Shown: in pieces, positions 14,921 to 23,754 of the stretch | How positions within the stretch are numbered: position 1 is the first letter of the stretch | Layout: the number at the start of each line of letters is the position of its first letter | Source of the DNA: Fimenecus sp045532175 | Lineage (GTDB): Bacteria > Bacillota > Clostridia > Oscillospirales > Acutalibacteraceae | Assembly (NCBI GenBank): GCA_045532175.1 | Contig: JAZSFK010000062.1 | Location: 1 to 23,754, forward strand | Reading direction: 5' to 3' | Length of the DNA: 23,754 nucleotides | Notes under the pieces: generated by a model | What the model was told of the DNA's origin: nothing | Seen by the model: the letters and a program-made list of their open reading frames with translations, nothing else | Database searches by the model: none | Made by a program: the position numbers and the translations under genes

Positions 14921-14956
14921 GAATAACGTCAAATCAGAATTGAAAGAGGATATTTT

Positions 14957-15826
14957 ATGGCTAAAAGAATAGTGTTTGGTCTTTTATGGACAGCAATAGG
15001 AATTTCTGCATTGGTATTTATGCACACGTGGTTTTTCTTGGTGTTTGCAATGTTCCTTTGCTTTATGGCTACTTATGAGCTTAATCGTTCAATCGGACTT
15101 AAAAATAAGCCCATAATGATTTTGAGTCTTGTAGTTTCAACCATTTCACCAATTTATTATGAGTATGGATATTTGTTGAGACAGGTTGACGGCTTTAATC
15201 TTAAAACAGAATATCTTATTACGGCTTATGTGCTTGTGCTTTGCTTTTTGATGCTTCACAATCACGAAAACACAAAGTTTTCCGACGTGTCGTTTGTTGT
15301 AGTGTCATCACTTTTTGTGCCGTTTGCGTTTACAAGACTGATGTATTTCAGAGATGTTGCAGTTTATTATCCTGACAAGGGATACACTAATGCACACGGA
15401 ATTTTCTTAATTCTCTTCATTCTCTTCACAGCTTGTTTTACGGATACCTTTGCATATTTCACAGGAAGCTTTTTGGGAAAACATAAGCTTTGTCCGAAAA
15501 TCAGCCCTAAAAAGACGGTTGAAGGTGCGGTTGGCGGTGTGCTCGGCTGCATCCTTGCAAATGTAATTCTCTATGCAGTGTATAATAATTTCTTCTTTGA
15601 AAATCCGTCAAACAATTATGTGGCAATTGTTATAGTGTCAGCAGTATTGTCGGTTGTCGGTATGTGCGGTGACCTTACAGCATCACTGATTAAGCGTAAT
15701 TACGGAATAAAGGATTTTGGTAACTTAATTCCGGGTCACGGCGGAATTATGGACCGTTTTGACAGTATTATGTTTGTTTCTGCTGCTTTCTATGCAGTAT
15801 TCAACATCTTCGAGGTGTCTGTATAA
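14957..15826 (+). CDS. cdsA: Phosphatidate cytidylyltransferase
   Basis: A 289-residue integral membrane enzyme that makes CDP-diacylglycerol from phosphatidic acid and CTP, the branch point of phospholipid synthesis. There are multiple hydrophobic segments throughout. The CDS signature SLIKRNYGIKDFGNLIPGHG plus GIMDRFDS lies at about 239-267. Ribosome site AAAGAGGA is 6 bases before the ATG. Its stop shares one base with the dxr start (TAATG), indicating coupling. Confidence 0.96.
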   Translation: MAKRIVFGLLWTAIGISALVFMHTWFFLVFAMFLCFMATYELNRSIGLKNKPIMILSLVVSTISPIYYEYGYLLRQVDGFNLKTEYLITAYVLVLCFLMLHNHENTKFSDVSFVVVSSLFVPFAFTRLMYFRDVAVYYPDKGYTNAHGIFLILFILFTACFTDTFAYFTGSFLGKHKLCPKISPKKTVEGAVGGVLGCILANVILYAVYNNFFFENPSNNYVAIVIVSAVLSVVGMCGDLTASLIKRNYGIKDFGNLIPGHGGIMDRFDSIMFVSAAFYAVFNIFEVSV

Positions 15827-16980
15827 TGACGAAAAATTTAAGTATTTTAGGCTCAACCGGTTCAATCGGTACACAGAGCCTTGAAACAGCAAGAAAGTGC
15901 GGTTACTCTGTCTCCGCGCTTTCGGCATATTCTAATGTTGATTTAATTGAAGAGCAAATACGTGAATTTAAGCCACAGATTGCCGCTTTGGTGGATGAAG
16001 AAGCAGCAAAAGAGCTTAAAAATCGTGTGGCAGATACGGATGTGAAAGTCCTTTCAGGTATCGAGGGTGTCTGCGAATGTGCAAGGGTGGAAAGTGCCGA
16101 TACAGTAATCAACTCCGTTGTTGGTATGGCAGGGCTCAAACCTACTCTTTCAGCAATCGAGGCAAACAAAAAGATTGCTCTTGCAAATAAAGAAACTCTT
16201 GTTGCAGGCGGTTTGCTTGTTACAACAAAGGCAAAAGAAAAAGGCGTTGACATCTTGCCCGTTGACTCTGAGCATTCTGCAATCTTCCAATGCTTACAAG
16301 GTCAACCTACAAATAAAGCATTAAAGAGAATAATACTCACTGCAAGTGGTGGCCCGTTCTTCGGAAAAACCCGTGAAGAATTAGAAAAGGTGACCGTTGC
16401 AGATGCTCTTAAGCACCCGAATTGGAGTATGGGACAAAAAATAACCATTGACTCTGCTACAATGATGAACAAGGGACTTGAACTGATTGAGGCAGTATGG
16501 CTTTTCGATGTTCATCCGTCAAAAATCGAGATTGTTGTACACAGAGAAAGTATAATTCACTCTGCCGTTGAGTATGATGATAATGCGGTAATTGCACAAT
16601 TGGGACTTCCCGATATGAAAATTCCGATTCAGTATGCACTTACTTATCCCGAGAGAATTGAATCACTTACAGGTGAGTTGGATTTAACAAAATTAGGTAC
16701 GCTTACATTCTATAAGCCCGATTATGACACATTTCGTTGTATGGATATCTGTCGTGAAGCAATTACCCGTGGCGGACTTTACCCTGCGTTTGCAAACTCT
16801 GCTAATGAACAGGCAAACCTTATGTTCAGAAAAGGCGAAATCGGATTTTTGCAGATTGCCGAGTTAGTTGAAAAGGTTATGAATGATGCACCAAAAGTAG
16901 AAACTTATACGGTGGATGATGTTTATAACGCAGATATTGAGGCAAGAAATTTGGTTATTAAGTATTCAGGAAAGCAGTGA
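15826..16980 (+). CDS. dxr: 1-deoxy-D-xylulose 5-phosphate reductoisomerase
   Basis: A 384-residue enzyme for the committed step of the MEP isoprenoid pathway, converting DXP to MEP with NADPH and a divalent metal. Visible are the NADPH loop GSTGSIGTQ (7-15), LANKETLVAGG, the metal/substrate region DSEHSAIFQ, HPNWSMGQKITIDSATMMNKGLE, and HRESIIHSAVEY. It overlaps cdsA by one base and is followed 4 bases later by the inferred rseP start. Full length. Confidence 0.97.
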   Translation: MTKNLSILGSTGSIGTQSLETARKCGYSVSALSAYSNVDLIEEQIREFKPQIAALVDEEAAKELKNRVADTDVKVLSGIEGVCECARVESADTVINSVVGMAGLKPTLSAIEANKKIALANKETLVAGGLLVTTKAKEKGVDILPVDSEHSAIFQCLQGQPTNKALKRIILTASGGPFFGKTREELEKVTVADALKHPNWSMGQKITIDSATMMNKGLELIEAVWLFDVHPSKIEIVVHRESIIHSAVEYDDNAVIAQLGLPDMKIPIQYALTYPERIESLTGELDLTKLGTLTFYKPDYDTFRCMDICREAITRGGLYPAFANSANEQANLMFRKGEIGFLQIAELVEKVMNDAPKVETYTVDDVYNADIEARNLVIKYSGKQ

Positions 16981-16984
16981 TTTT

Positions 16985-18043
16985 TTGGAAATCTGGTCAA
17001 AGGTATGGCCATTTTTGGTGGCGATATTATTCTTTGGACTTTTAATATCAATACACGAGCTGGGACATTTTACCTTTGCCAAGCTTTTTAAGGTTAAGGT
17101 CAACGAATTTGCTCTTGGAATGGGTCCTGCCATTTTCAAAAAGAAAAAGGGGGACACAATTTATGCGCTTCGACTTCTTCCCATTGGCGGTTATGTCAGT
17201 ATGGAGGGTGAGGACGAGGAAAGCGAGGACGAAAATGCCTTCAATCGTAAAAAGGTGTGGCAGAGAATTATAATTGTTGCCGCAGGTGCAATTATGAATC
17301 TCATTCTGGGAGTTGTAATTGTTGCAACAATTCTTTCTATGGATGACCTGATTGCAACAAATAAGGTGCTTTATTTTCACGAGAATGCAATCAGTCAGCA
17401 GACAGGACTTAAGGAAAACGACGAAATCCTTTCAATTGACGGTAAAAGGGTTTTATCCGGAATAGATGTTTCATTTCTTATGACAAGAAGTGACGACGGA
17501 ATTTTTGATATGACAGTCCGCCGTGACGGTGAAAAGGTGGAACTTAAAGATGTTACCTTCAAGACTACCAAGGAAGGAAAATATACCCATATTGAATATG
17601 ATTTTGTAATTCTTGGTGAAGAACCGACGGTTTTGAATGTGATTACAAATTCATTTAAGCAAACTGCCTCAATGGCAAGGCTTGTGTGGTTAAGCCTTTT
17701 TGATTTAGTTACGGGACAATACGGACTTACTGATTTGTCGGGGCCTGTGGGGACTGTGAATATAATTGCAGATATGGCATCAGGTGCAGCTCAGAGTAAG
17801 GAGGGGCTTCTTGCTACTCTTAACATAATGGCATTTATTACAATCAATATCGGTATCTTTAATCTTTTGCCGTTACCTGCTCTTGACGGTGGCAGACTTT
17901 TATTCCTCATTATTGAGGGTATAAGAAGAAAACCGATAAAGCCAAAGTACGAGGGATTTATTCACGGTGCGGGACTTGTGCTGTTATTGCTTTTAATGCT
18001 TGTAGTAACTTTTAATGATATTGTGAATTTAATTAAAACATAA
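16985..18043 (+). CDS. rseP: Site-2 protease RseP (M50 zinc metalloprotease)
   Basis: An intramembrane metalloprotease of about 352 residues, which cleaves membrane-bound anti-sigma factors, signal peptides and related substrates. The zinc motif HELGH (24-28) sits in the first membrane helix. A single PDZ domain (about 110-190; GLKENDEILSIDGKRV) follows, and the second active-site motif NLLPLPALDGG is at 293-303 (Asp301 as third zinc ligand). The open frame extends back into dxr with no conserved sequence, so I place the start at TTG 16985. This is 4 bases after the dxr stop, with AGGAAAG at the end of dxr as ribosome site. TTG is unusual but fits the family N-terminus. Confidence 0.93.
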   Translation: MEIWSKVWPFLVAILFFGLLISIHELGHFTFAKLFKVKVNEFALGMGPAIFKKKKGDTIYALRLLPIGGYVSMEGEDEESEDENAFNRKKVWQRIIIVAAGAIMNLILGVVIVATILSMDDLIATNKVLYFHENAISQQTGLKENDEILSIDGKRVLSGIDVSFLMTRSDDGIFDMTVRRDGEKVELKDVTFKTTKEGKYTHIEYDFVILGEEPTVLNVITNSFKQTASMARLVWLSLFDLVTGQYGLTDLSGPVGTVNIIADMASGAAQSKEGLLATLNIMAFITINIGIFNLLPLPALDGGRLLFLIIEGIRRKPIKPKYEGFIHGAGLVLLLLLMLVVTFNDIVNLIKT

Positions 18044-18057
18044 AGACGGTGTGATTT

Positions 18058-19110
18058 ATGATAGAACGTAGAAAAAGCCGTGTTGTAACGGCAGGTAATG
18101 TGAAAATAGGCGGAAACAATCCCATTTCCGTTCAGTCAATGCTTAATGTTATTGCTGAAGATGCGGAGGGTAATGTGCGTCAGGCTGTTGAACTCGAAAA
18201 GGCAGGATGTCAGATTATCCGTCTTACCGTGCCTAATAAAGAAGCAGTCAAAACTCTTTATGCAGTAAAAAACGCAGTTAAAATTCCTGTTGTTGCAGAT
18301 ATCCATTTTGACTACCGCTGTGCATTGGAAAGTGTCAGTGCAGGAGTGGACAAAATCAGAATTAACCCCGGTAATATCGGTGATGATGAAAAGGTACGTG
18401 CAGTTGCTAATGCTTGCAGACTTCATAATGTGCCAATCCGTATCGGTGTAAATTCGGGTTCACTCGAAAAGAACTTGTTGGCAAAATACGGTTCACCGAC
18501 ACCTGAGGCTATGGCTGAAAGTGCTATGTATCATATTTCACTTCTTGAAAAATTTGACTTTAACGATATAGTTGTATCAATAAAATCCTCCGATGTGCAG
18601 AAGATGGTAAAGGCATACAGATTGGTTGCCGATATGTGTGACTATCCTTTGCATTTAGGTGTTACCGAAGCAGGCACACACAATATGGCGCTTGTGAAAT
18701 CAAGTATCGGTATCGGTTCACTTTTACTGGACGGTATCGGTGACACAATCCGAGTTTCAATGACTGCTGACCCTGTAACAGAGGTTAAGGCAGGATATGA
18801 TATTTTAAAGGCAGCGGGAATTAAAACTGACTGTGCACAAATTGTATCTTGTCCAACTTGCGGAAGAACGAAAATTGATTTAATCGGTCTTGCTGACAAA
18901 GTTGAGAAGGCACTTGTAAATTATGATAAACCCATTAAGGTTGCAGTTATGGGTTGTGTTGTCAACGGCCCCGGTGAAGCAAAAGAAGCAGATATTGGTG
19001 TCGCAGGCGGTGACGGTTGCGGTGTTATCTTTAAGCACGGCGAGGTGCTTAAAAAAGTGCCGGAAGCCGAAATTGTAGATGAACTTTTAAAAGAGATAGA
19101 AAAAATATAA
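18058..19110 (+). CDS. ispG: 4-hydroxy-3-methylbut-2-en-1-yl diphosphate synthase (flavodoxin/ferredoxin)
   Basis: A 350-residue IspG, the [4Fe-4S] enzyme that converts MEcPP to HMBPP in the MEP pathway. The N-terminal TIM barrel begins RRKSRVVTAGNVKIGGNNPISVQSM. The cluster ligands are in CPTCGRT and MGCVVNGPGEAKEADIG near the C-terminus. This is the compact bacterial form without the plant-type insertion. The ribosome site is weak (GACGGTG). It lies 14 bases after rseP and 13 before polC, and shares its pathway with dxr two genes upstream. Confidence 0.97.
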   Translation: MIERRKSRVVTAGNVKIGGNNPISVQSMLNVIAEDAEGNVRQAVELEKAGCQIIRLTVPNKEAVKTLYAVKNAVKIPVVADIHFDYRCALESVSAGVDKIRINPGNIGDDEKVRAVANACRLHNVPIRIGVNSGSLEKNLLAKYGSPTPEAMAESAMYHISLLEKFDFNDIVVSIKSSDVQKMVKAYRLVADMCDYPLHLGVTEAGTHNMALVKSSIGIGSLLLDGIGDTIRVSMTADPVTEVKAGYDILKAAGIKTDCAQIVSCPTCGRTKIDLIGLADKVEKALVNYDKPIKVAVMGCVVNGPGEAKEADIGVAGGDGCGVIFKHGEVLKKVPEAEIVDELLKEIEKI

Positions 19111-19123
19111 CGGTGAATTACAT

Positions 19124-22100
19124 ATGGCAGTAGTAAAATCGCTTTTTGGCGAGTATTTTGACTGCACACAGAATTCGGATATTGCTTATGCAGATATAGT
19201 GGGTTTTTCTGTGTCGCAAGAGAAAATGAGTGCAAAACTCACCATTAAGCCTTACAGAAAAATTGAAAAAGAAAGAATTGAGGCTCTTGAAAGACAACTT
19301 TCAGGGGCTGTCAATGTTAATATAAGTATTGCTTGTGATGAGTCACGAGTCGGTTTTCGTACAGAATTCATGGGACTTATTGTTGAAATTTTAAGGGATA
19401 AAGTAATTGTTGCAAACGGATATTTTAATAATGCAGAATATGAAATCATGGGCAAAGAGTTGAAAGTAACTCTTAAAAAAGGCGGAAAAGATATTCTTCT
19501 TTCTGCTAATTGTGATAAGGAAATTGAAAGACTCATCAGGGGGATTTTCGGGGTTGATTATACAGTAACTCTTAATCAGGAAGAAGATTTCAATACTGAA
19601 CTTGCTGTTGACAGTATGCAGAAAAAGGCTGACGAGGAAATCCGTAGAGAAAAGAATATTCCACAGCCTGTTGCACCTTCGGGCAGTAATGAGCCAAAGC
19701 CTCACGTGATTAAAGAAGGCTTTCCTCTTTACCTTGAAACACAAAAACCTATTTATGGAAATGTTATTCGCACAGCGAATTTGCAGAAACTCTGCGATGT
19801 TTCTATTGAAAGTGGTGCTGTAGCAGTCTGGGGCGAGATTTTCTCACTTGATGTTAAAACAACCCGTGACGGAAAGAATAACATAATCAATTTTAATATT
19901 ACAGATAAAACATATTCATATACAGTAAAGATTTTTGAAACCTGTGTAAATGCAAAAACCTTCCTTGGTGCATTAAAGGAGGGTGAAACTGTACTTGTTT
20001 ACGGAAAAGTGACTTTTGATAAGTATTCGGGTGAGAATATTATCTCTGCAACCTCTGTAAATACTGTTACACAGATTAAGAAGCAGGATAATGCAGAGAA
20101 AAAGAGAGTTGAATTGCATCTTCATACAAATATGTCCGATATGGACGGTATGACAGGTGCAGATAAGCTTGTTAAACGTGCAATAAGCTGGGGACATCCT
20201 GCTATTGCCATTACTGACCACGGTAATGTTCAGGGTTATCCTGATGCCATGAAGGGTAAGGGTAAGGATGATATTAAACTTATCTACGGTGTAGAGGGTT
20301 ATCTTATTGACGACATCGGCGAGCCTGAAACTCCATGGGAAAAGTTGCCGAGATACCATATTATTCTCCTTGTGCAGAATAAAGTCGGACTTAAAAACCT
20401 ATATAAACTTGTTTCCCTTGCACACACAACATATTTCCATACAAGACCTTGTATTCCACGCTCAAAATTAAATGAACTGCGTGAGGGTATTATTCTCGGC
20501 TCTGCTTGTGAAGCAGGTGAATTGATTAAGGCAATCCTTCTCGAAAAGAGTGAAGAGGAAATTATAAAAATTGCTGAATATTACGATTATCTTGAAATTC
20601 AGCCTGACGGAAACAATATGTTTATGATTGCTTCCCACTCTGACCCCAATGCAAAGAATCCTGACAGGAATAAAGAGTATAACAGAATAAAAACTCTTGA
20701 AGATATTCGTGATATCAACCGTAAAATCATCCATTTGGGTGACAAATTAAACAAACTTGTTTGTGCAACCGGTGACGTGCATTTTATGGACCCCGAGGAT
20801 GCAAAATTCCGTGCAATTCTTATGGCGGGTAAGGGCTTTGACGATGCTGATAACCAAGCACCGCTTTACTTTAAAACAACGGACGAAATGCTTGAAGAAT
20901 TTGCATATTTAGGTGAAGATACAGCATTTGAGGTTGTTGTAACAAATACAAATAAAATCGCAGATATGATTGAGCAGGTAAGACCAATCCCCGAGGGAAC
21001 ATTCCAGCCATCAATCCCGGGTGCAGAAGACGAACTCCGTCAGATTTGTTGGGATAAGGCAAAGGATTGGTACGGTGACCCTGTACCTGAATATGTTGCA
21101 GACAGACTTACACGAGAACTTGAATCTATTATCAAACACGGTTTCGCTGTTCTTTACATTATCGCACAAAAACTTGTTTGGAACTCCGAGGCTCACGGTT
21201 ATCACGTTGGTTCTCGAGGTTCTGTTGGCTCGTCTTTCGTTGCCACAATGGCAGGTATTTCCGAAGTTAACCCATTGGCACCACACTATCGTTGTCCAAA
21301 TTGTCGTCATAGTGAATTCTTTTTACACGGTGAATATGGTTCAGGCTTTGATATGCCACCAAAGAATTGTCCGCATTGTGATATTCCGATGGTTCGAGAC
21401 GGACACGAAATTCCATTTGAAACTTTCCTTGGTTTCCACGGTGATAAGGCTCCCGATATCGACCTTAACTTCTCAGGCGATTATCAGGGTAATGCCCATA
21501 GATATACAGAAGAACTTTTTGGCCGAGACCATGTGTTTAAAGCGGGTACAATCGCAACTGTTGCGGATAAAACTGCTTATGGTTATGTTAAAAAGTACCT
21601 TGATGAACGTGGTAAGGTTGTAACCCGTGCAGAAGAAGACAGACTCACAAAGGGATGTACAGGTATTAAGCGTACAACCGGTCAGCACCCGGGTGGTATG
21701 GTTGTTGTTCCAAACGAATTTGATGTTTATGATTTCACAGCAGTTCAATTTCCTGCAAACGACACAACATCCGATATGGAAACAACTCACTTTGACTTCC
21801 ATTTCTTGCACGATACAATTTTGAAACTTGATATTCTCGGTCATGATGTGCCCACACTCTATAAACACCTTGAAGATATGACAGGAATCCCTGTTATGGA
21901 TGTTGATGTGTGTGACCCTAAAATTGTTAGTCTTTGTACAAGTCCTGAAGCGTTGGGACTTACTCCTGATGATATTGGTGTTCAGACAGGTACACTTTCA
22001 ATTCCTGAAATGGGTACGGATTTCGTTCGAGGAATGCTAATGGAGGCACAACCAAAATGCTTCTCCGACCTTTTGCAGATTTCAGGTCTTTCCCACGGTA

Positions 22101-22918
22101 CTGACGTTTGGCTTGGTAATGCACAAGAACTTATCAAAGACGGTACTTGTACAATTTCTGACGTTATCGGTACTCGTGACAGCATTATGACATACCTTAT
22201 GCATAAGGGACTTGATTCAGGTCTTGCATTCAATATTATGGAAAAAACCCGTAAAGGTATTGTTGCAAAAGTTGGTTTCCCTGAAGGTGCAGAGGAGGCT
22301 ATGAAGGCTTGTAATGTGCCACAGTGGTATATGGACTCCTGTCGTAAAATCAAATATATGTTCCCTAAAGCCCATGCTGCGGCTTATGTTATTGCTGCAC
22401 TTCGCCTTGGCTGGTATAAGATTTACAAGCCAACGGAATATTATACAGCATTTTTGACTGTTCGTGGCGGCGACCTTGATGCGTTGACTGTTTCACAGGG
22501 CAGGGATGCCGTAAGACGTAAAATGGTAGAACTCCACGGTCCGCTTAATGCAGAGCCAAAGGACAGAAAACCAATGACAACCAAAGAAAAAGACCAGTTT
22601 ACTGCGTTACAGGTTGTTAATGAAATGATGGCAAGGGGTGTGGAGCTTCTTCCCGTTGATATTTACAAATCCCGTGCAACTGTTTATTACATAGAAGACG
22701 GAAAAATCAGAATGCCGTTCTCTGCGTTGTCAGGTGTTGGTGAAAATGCTGCCAAAGCACTTGTTGAGGGCAGGGATAACAGTGACGGCAGTTTTGTTTC
22801 AATTGACGATTTCCAAGCAAAAACAGGTGCATCAAGTGCAGTTGTTACCGCATTAAAGGAAATCGGTGCATTTGCAGACTTACCCGAAACTGCACAGATT
22901 TCATTCTTTGGTTTCTGA
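19124..22918 (+). CDS. polC: DNA polymerase III alpha subunit, PolC type, without the exonuclease domain
   Basis: Gram-positive replicase of 1264 residues (usual length about 1430-1445). The order is a variable N-terminal region (1-200), an OB fold (about 205-320), PHP (from about 330, HLH at 332-334, AITDHGN), polymerase core and a C-terminal region. The palm has PDIDLNF (Asp778, Asp780) and KLDILGHD (Asp903). The spacing of 123 matches the catalytic aspartates I recall for Geobacillus PolC (973/975/1098). A zinc-binding CPNC...CPHC lies at about 725-760. In usual PolC a DEDDh 3'-5' exonuclease of about 170-200 residues is inserted in PHP. Here IYGVEGYLIDD (to 397) passes via 13 residues to YHIILLVQN (from 411), and no DxE exonuclease motif exists. 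The frame is intact, so this is a clean absence. Weak ribosome site (ACGGTGA); last gene of the operon, with no clear terminator after it. Confidence 0.95.
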   Translation: MAVVKSLFGEYFDCTQNSDIAYADIVGFSVSQEKMSAKLTIKPYRKIEKERIEALERQLSGAVNVNISIACDESRVGFRTEFMGLIVEILRDKVIVANGYFNNAEYEIMGKELKVTLKKGGKDILLSANCDKEIERLIRGIFGVDYTVTLNQEEDFNTELAVDSMQKKADEEIRREKNIPQPVAPSGSNEPKPHVIKEGFPLYLETQKPIYGNVIRTANLQKLCDVSIESGAVAVWGEIFSLDVKTTRDGKNNIINFNITDKTYSYTVKIFETCVNAKTFLGALKEGETVLVYGKVTFDKYSGENIISATSVNTVTQIKKQDNAEKKRVELHLHTNMSDMDGMTGADKLVKRAISWGHPAIAITDHGNVQGYPDAMKGKGKDDIKLIYGVEGYLIDDIGEPETPWEKLPRYHIILLVQNKVGLKNLYKLVSLAHTTYFHTRPCIPRSKLNELREGIILGSACEAGELIKAILLEKSEEEIIKIAEYYDYLEIQPDGNNMFMIASHSDPNAKNPDRNKEYNRIKTLEDIRDINRKIIHLGDKLNKLVCATGDVHFMDPEDAKFRAILMAGKGFDDADNQAPLYFKTTDEMLEEFAYLGEDTAFEVVVTNTNKIADMIEQVRPIPEGTFQPSIPGAEDELRQICWDKAKDWYGDPVPEYVADRLTRELESIIKHGFAVLYIIAQKLVWNSEAHGYHVGSRGSVGSSFVATMAGISEVNPLAPHYRCPNCRHSEFFLHGEYGSGFDMPPKNCPHCDIPMVRDGHEIPFETFLGFHGDKAPDIDLNFSGDYQGNAHRYTEELFGRDHVFKAGTIATVADKTAYGYVKKYLDERGKVVTRAEEDRLTKGCTGIKRTTGQHPGGMVVVPNEFDVYDFTAVQFPANDTTSDMETTHFDFHFLHDTILKLDILGHDVPTLYKHLEDMTGIPVMDVDVCDPKIVSLCTSPEALGLTPDDIGVQTGTLSIPEMGTDFVRGMLMEAQPKCFSDLLQISGLSHGTDVWLGNAQELIKDGTCTISDVIGTRDSIMTYLMHKGLDSGLAFNIMEKTRKGIVAKVGFPEGAEEAMKACNVPQWYMDSCRKIKYMFPKAHAAAYVIAALRLGWYKIYKPTEYYTAFLTVRGGDLDALTVSQGRDAVRRKMVELHGPLNAEPKDRKPMTTKEKDQFTALQVVNEMMARGVELLPVDIYKSRATVYYIEDGKIRMPFSALSGVGENAAKALVEGRDNSDGSFVSIDDFQAKTGASSAVVTALKEIGAFADLPETAQISFFGF

Positions 22919-22939
22919 TAATGTTGTATATTATTATAC

Positions 22940-22968
22940 TTGACAGACACACTTTATTGTGGTAGCAT
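22940..22968 (+). promoter_or_regulatory. Probable promoter of hisZ
   Basis: TTGACA (22940-22945), a 17-base spacer and TAGCAT (22963-22968). The -35 is perfect and the -10 imperfect, which would suit a regulated promoter. Confidence 0.6.
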
Positions 22969-22969
22969 A

Positions 22970-22981
22970 TTAGCACGCTAA
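22970..22981. promoter_or_regulatory. Small inverted repeat at the hisZ transcription start, candidate operator
   Basis: TTAGC-AC-GCTAA lies one base past the -10 and overlaps the expected transcription start, a classical repressor position. The arms are only 5 bp, so chance is possible. Confidence 0.3.
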
Positions 22982-23010
22982 AGCGAAAACGATAAAAAGG
23001 ACAATTTTCA

Positions 23011-23754
23011 ATGAAAAACTATTCCAAAATTACACCCGAAGGAACAAAAGACTATCTTGCACAAGAAAGCCGAGCAATCCGATGTGCAGAAAAAAGACTT
23101 TCAACAGTTTTTAAATCCAAGGGTTACGAAAAGGTAATGACACCTACAATAGAATTTTTTGATGTTTTTAACCGTGAAAGTTCAGGTTATAACCCTGAGG
23201 ACCTTTACAGTTTGACCGATTCTTACGGCAGACTTTTAGTGCTTCGCCCTGATTCAACCTTGCCTATTGCAAGACTTGTTTCAACACGTTTCCAGAATGC
23301 CCGTTTGCCACTTCGCCTTTACTATAATCAGAATGTTTTTGTAAGACAGAAGAATTTAACAGGCAGAAGTGACGAGGCAACTCAAAGTGGTATCGAACTT
23401 ATGGGTGCTTATGGGCTTCGTGCAGATTTAGAGGTCATTACAACTGCAGTTGAAGCCATTGAGAGTTGTACATCTGCTGATTTTAAGCTTGAAATCGGTC
23501 ATGCAGGTTTCTTCAAAGAGCTTTGCAACAAACTCAATGTAACTGATGATATCGTAAGTGAGATTTACGACTGTGTTGAAAGTAGGAATTTTGTTTCTCT
23601 TAACAATATTCTCGATAAAATCGGTAAAAACGACATAACGGATTGTATCCGTAATCTTCCAAGGTTTTTCGGTGGACTTGAAATTATTGAAAAAGCAAAG
23701 TCCATTGATTTAGGCGAAGAAGGAGAAAAGAGTCTTGATTACCTGAAAGAGTTA
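23011..23754 (+). CDS. hisZ: ATP phosphoribosyltransferase regulatory subunit HisZ (partial)
   Basis: The first 248 codons of a gene running off the right edge. HisZ is a catalytically inactive relative of histidyl-tRNA synthetase that activates the short form of HisG for the first step of histidine synthesis. Evidence: the N-terminal ITPEGTKDYL, VMTPTIEFFDVF, the class II motif-2-like RPDSTLPIARLVSTR, and GRSDEATQSGIELMG. A true HisRS is less likely because the synthetase-type motif 2 and histidine-A loop are not matched, but the deciding C-terminal half lies outside the window. Ribosome site AAAAGG is about 9 bases before the ATG. hisG would be expected next. Confidence 0.87.
   Translation, partial: MKNYSKITPEGTKDYLAQESRAIRCAEKRLSTVFKSKGYEKVMTPTIEFFDVFNRESSGYNPEDLYSLTDSYGRLLVLRPDSTLPIARLVSTRFQNARLPLRLYYNQNVFVRQKNLTGRSDEATQSGIELMGAYGLRADLEVITTAVEAIESCTSADFKLEIGHAGFFKELCNKLNVTDDIVSEIYDCVESRNFVSLNNILDKIGKNDITDCIRNLPRFFGGLEIIEKAKSIDLGEEGEKSLDYLKEL

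Noticed and set aside
16916..16984. Upstream ATG start for rseP inside dxr
   Set aside because: The extra residues do not resemble the RseP N-terminus, and a ribosome site is better placed for the TTG at 16985.
20309..20354. Frameshift or broken gene as the cause of the missing PolC exonuclease
   Set aside because: The frame is continuous, both flanking PHP halves match the family, and no exonuclease remnant is found in any frame nearby.
21021..21623. 200-codon frame inside polC on the same strand
   Set aside because: It overlaps the conserved polymerase core in another frame, and its composition (many Leu, Ile, Val, no motifs) is that of a shifted reading.
22919..22939. Terminator after polC
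   Set aside because: Only an AT-rich stretch without a stable GC stem or T-run is present, so no terminator is called.

Overview
This looks like a chromosomal segment of an AT-rich, low-GC Gram-positive bacterium, most likely an anaerobic gut-type member of the Clostridia. Three things suggest this. The block pyrH-frr-uppS-cdsA-dxr-rseP-ispG-polC is the usual Firmicutes arrangement. The window contains a PolC-type replicase, a pyruvate:ferredoxin oxidoreductase and an oxygen-sensitive Fe-S serine dehydratase. Most promoters are close to the TTGACA-17-TATAAT consensus and most genes have purine-rich ribosome binding sites. Genus and species cannot be read from the sequence.

Layout. 1-555 (-): start of a pyruvate:ferredoxin oxidoreductase gene cut by the window edge. 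813-2885 (+): HlyC/CorC-type CBS membrane protein, then queH (queuosine synthesis), separated by a strong hairpin. 3044-6059 (-): operon metG-tatD-Dabb protein. 6320-7582 (+): secreted, membrane-anchored SGNH hydrolase. 7667-10476 (-): tight three-gene operon of a YhcH-family protein, a helix-turn-helix/L-serine dehydratase fusion and a GH43-like glycosidase. 10637-11446 (+): zinc-ribbon single-pass membrane protein. 11514-12623 (-): sugar kinase resembling N-acetylhexosamine 1-kinase. 12849-22918 (+): housekeeping operon for UMP kinase, ribosome recycling, undecaprenyl and phospholipid precursors, two MEP-pathway enzymes, a site-2 protease and the replicase. 23011-end (+): start of hisZ.

How the genes work together. 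Dxr and IspG make isoprenoid precursors, UppS condenses them into the undecaprenyl carrier for the wall, CdsA makes CDP-diacylglycerol, and RseP processes membrane proteins. The accessory part (about 6.3-12.6 kb) looks like carbohydrate and amino-acid catabolism plus surface proteins. Bidirectional hairpins close the convergent gene pairs, and divergent pairs have back-to-back promoters.

Most notable points. (1) The PolC here is 1264 residues and lacks the proofreading exonuclease normally inserted in its PHP domain. (2) An XRE-type DNA-binding domain is fused to an L-serine dehydratase that also lacks the C-terminal cysteine of the best-studied form. (3) A 15-bp palindrome sits between the promoter of that operon and a divergent promoter, a plausible target for the fused DNA-binding domain. 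No tRNA, rRNA, CRISPR array, transposase or recognisable riboswitch was seen. No gene-free stretch exceeds about 300 bases; the longest gaps (556-812 and 6060-6319) hold promoters.
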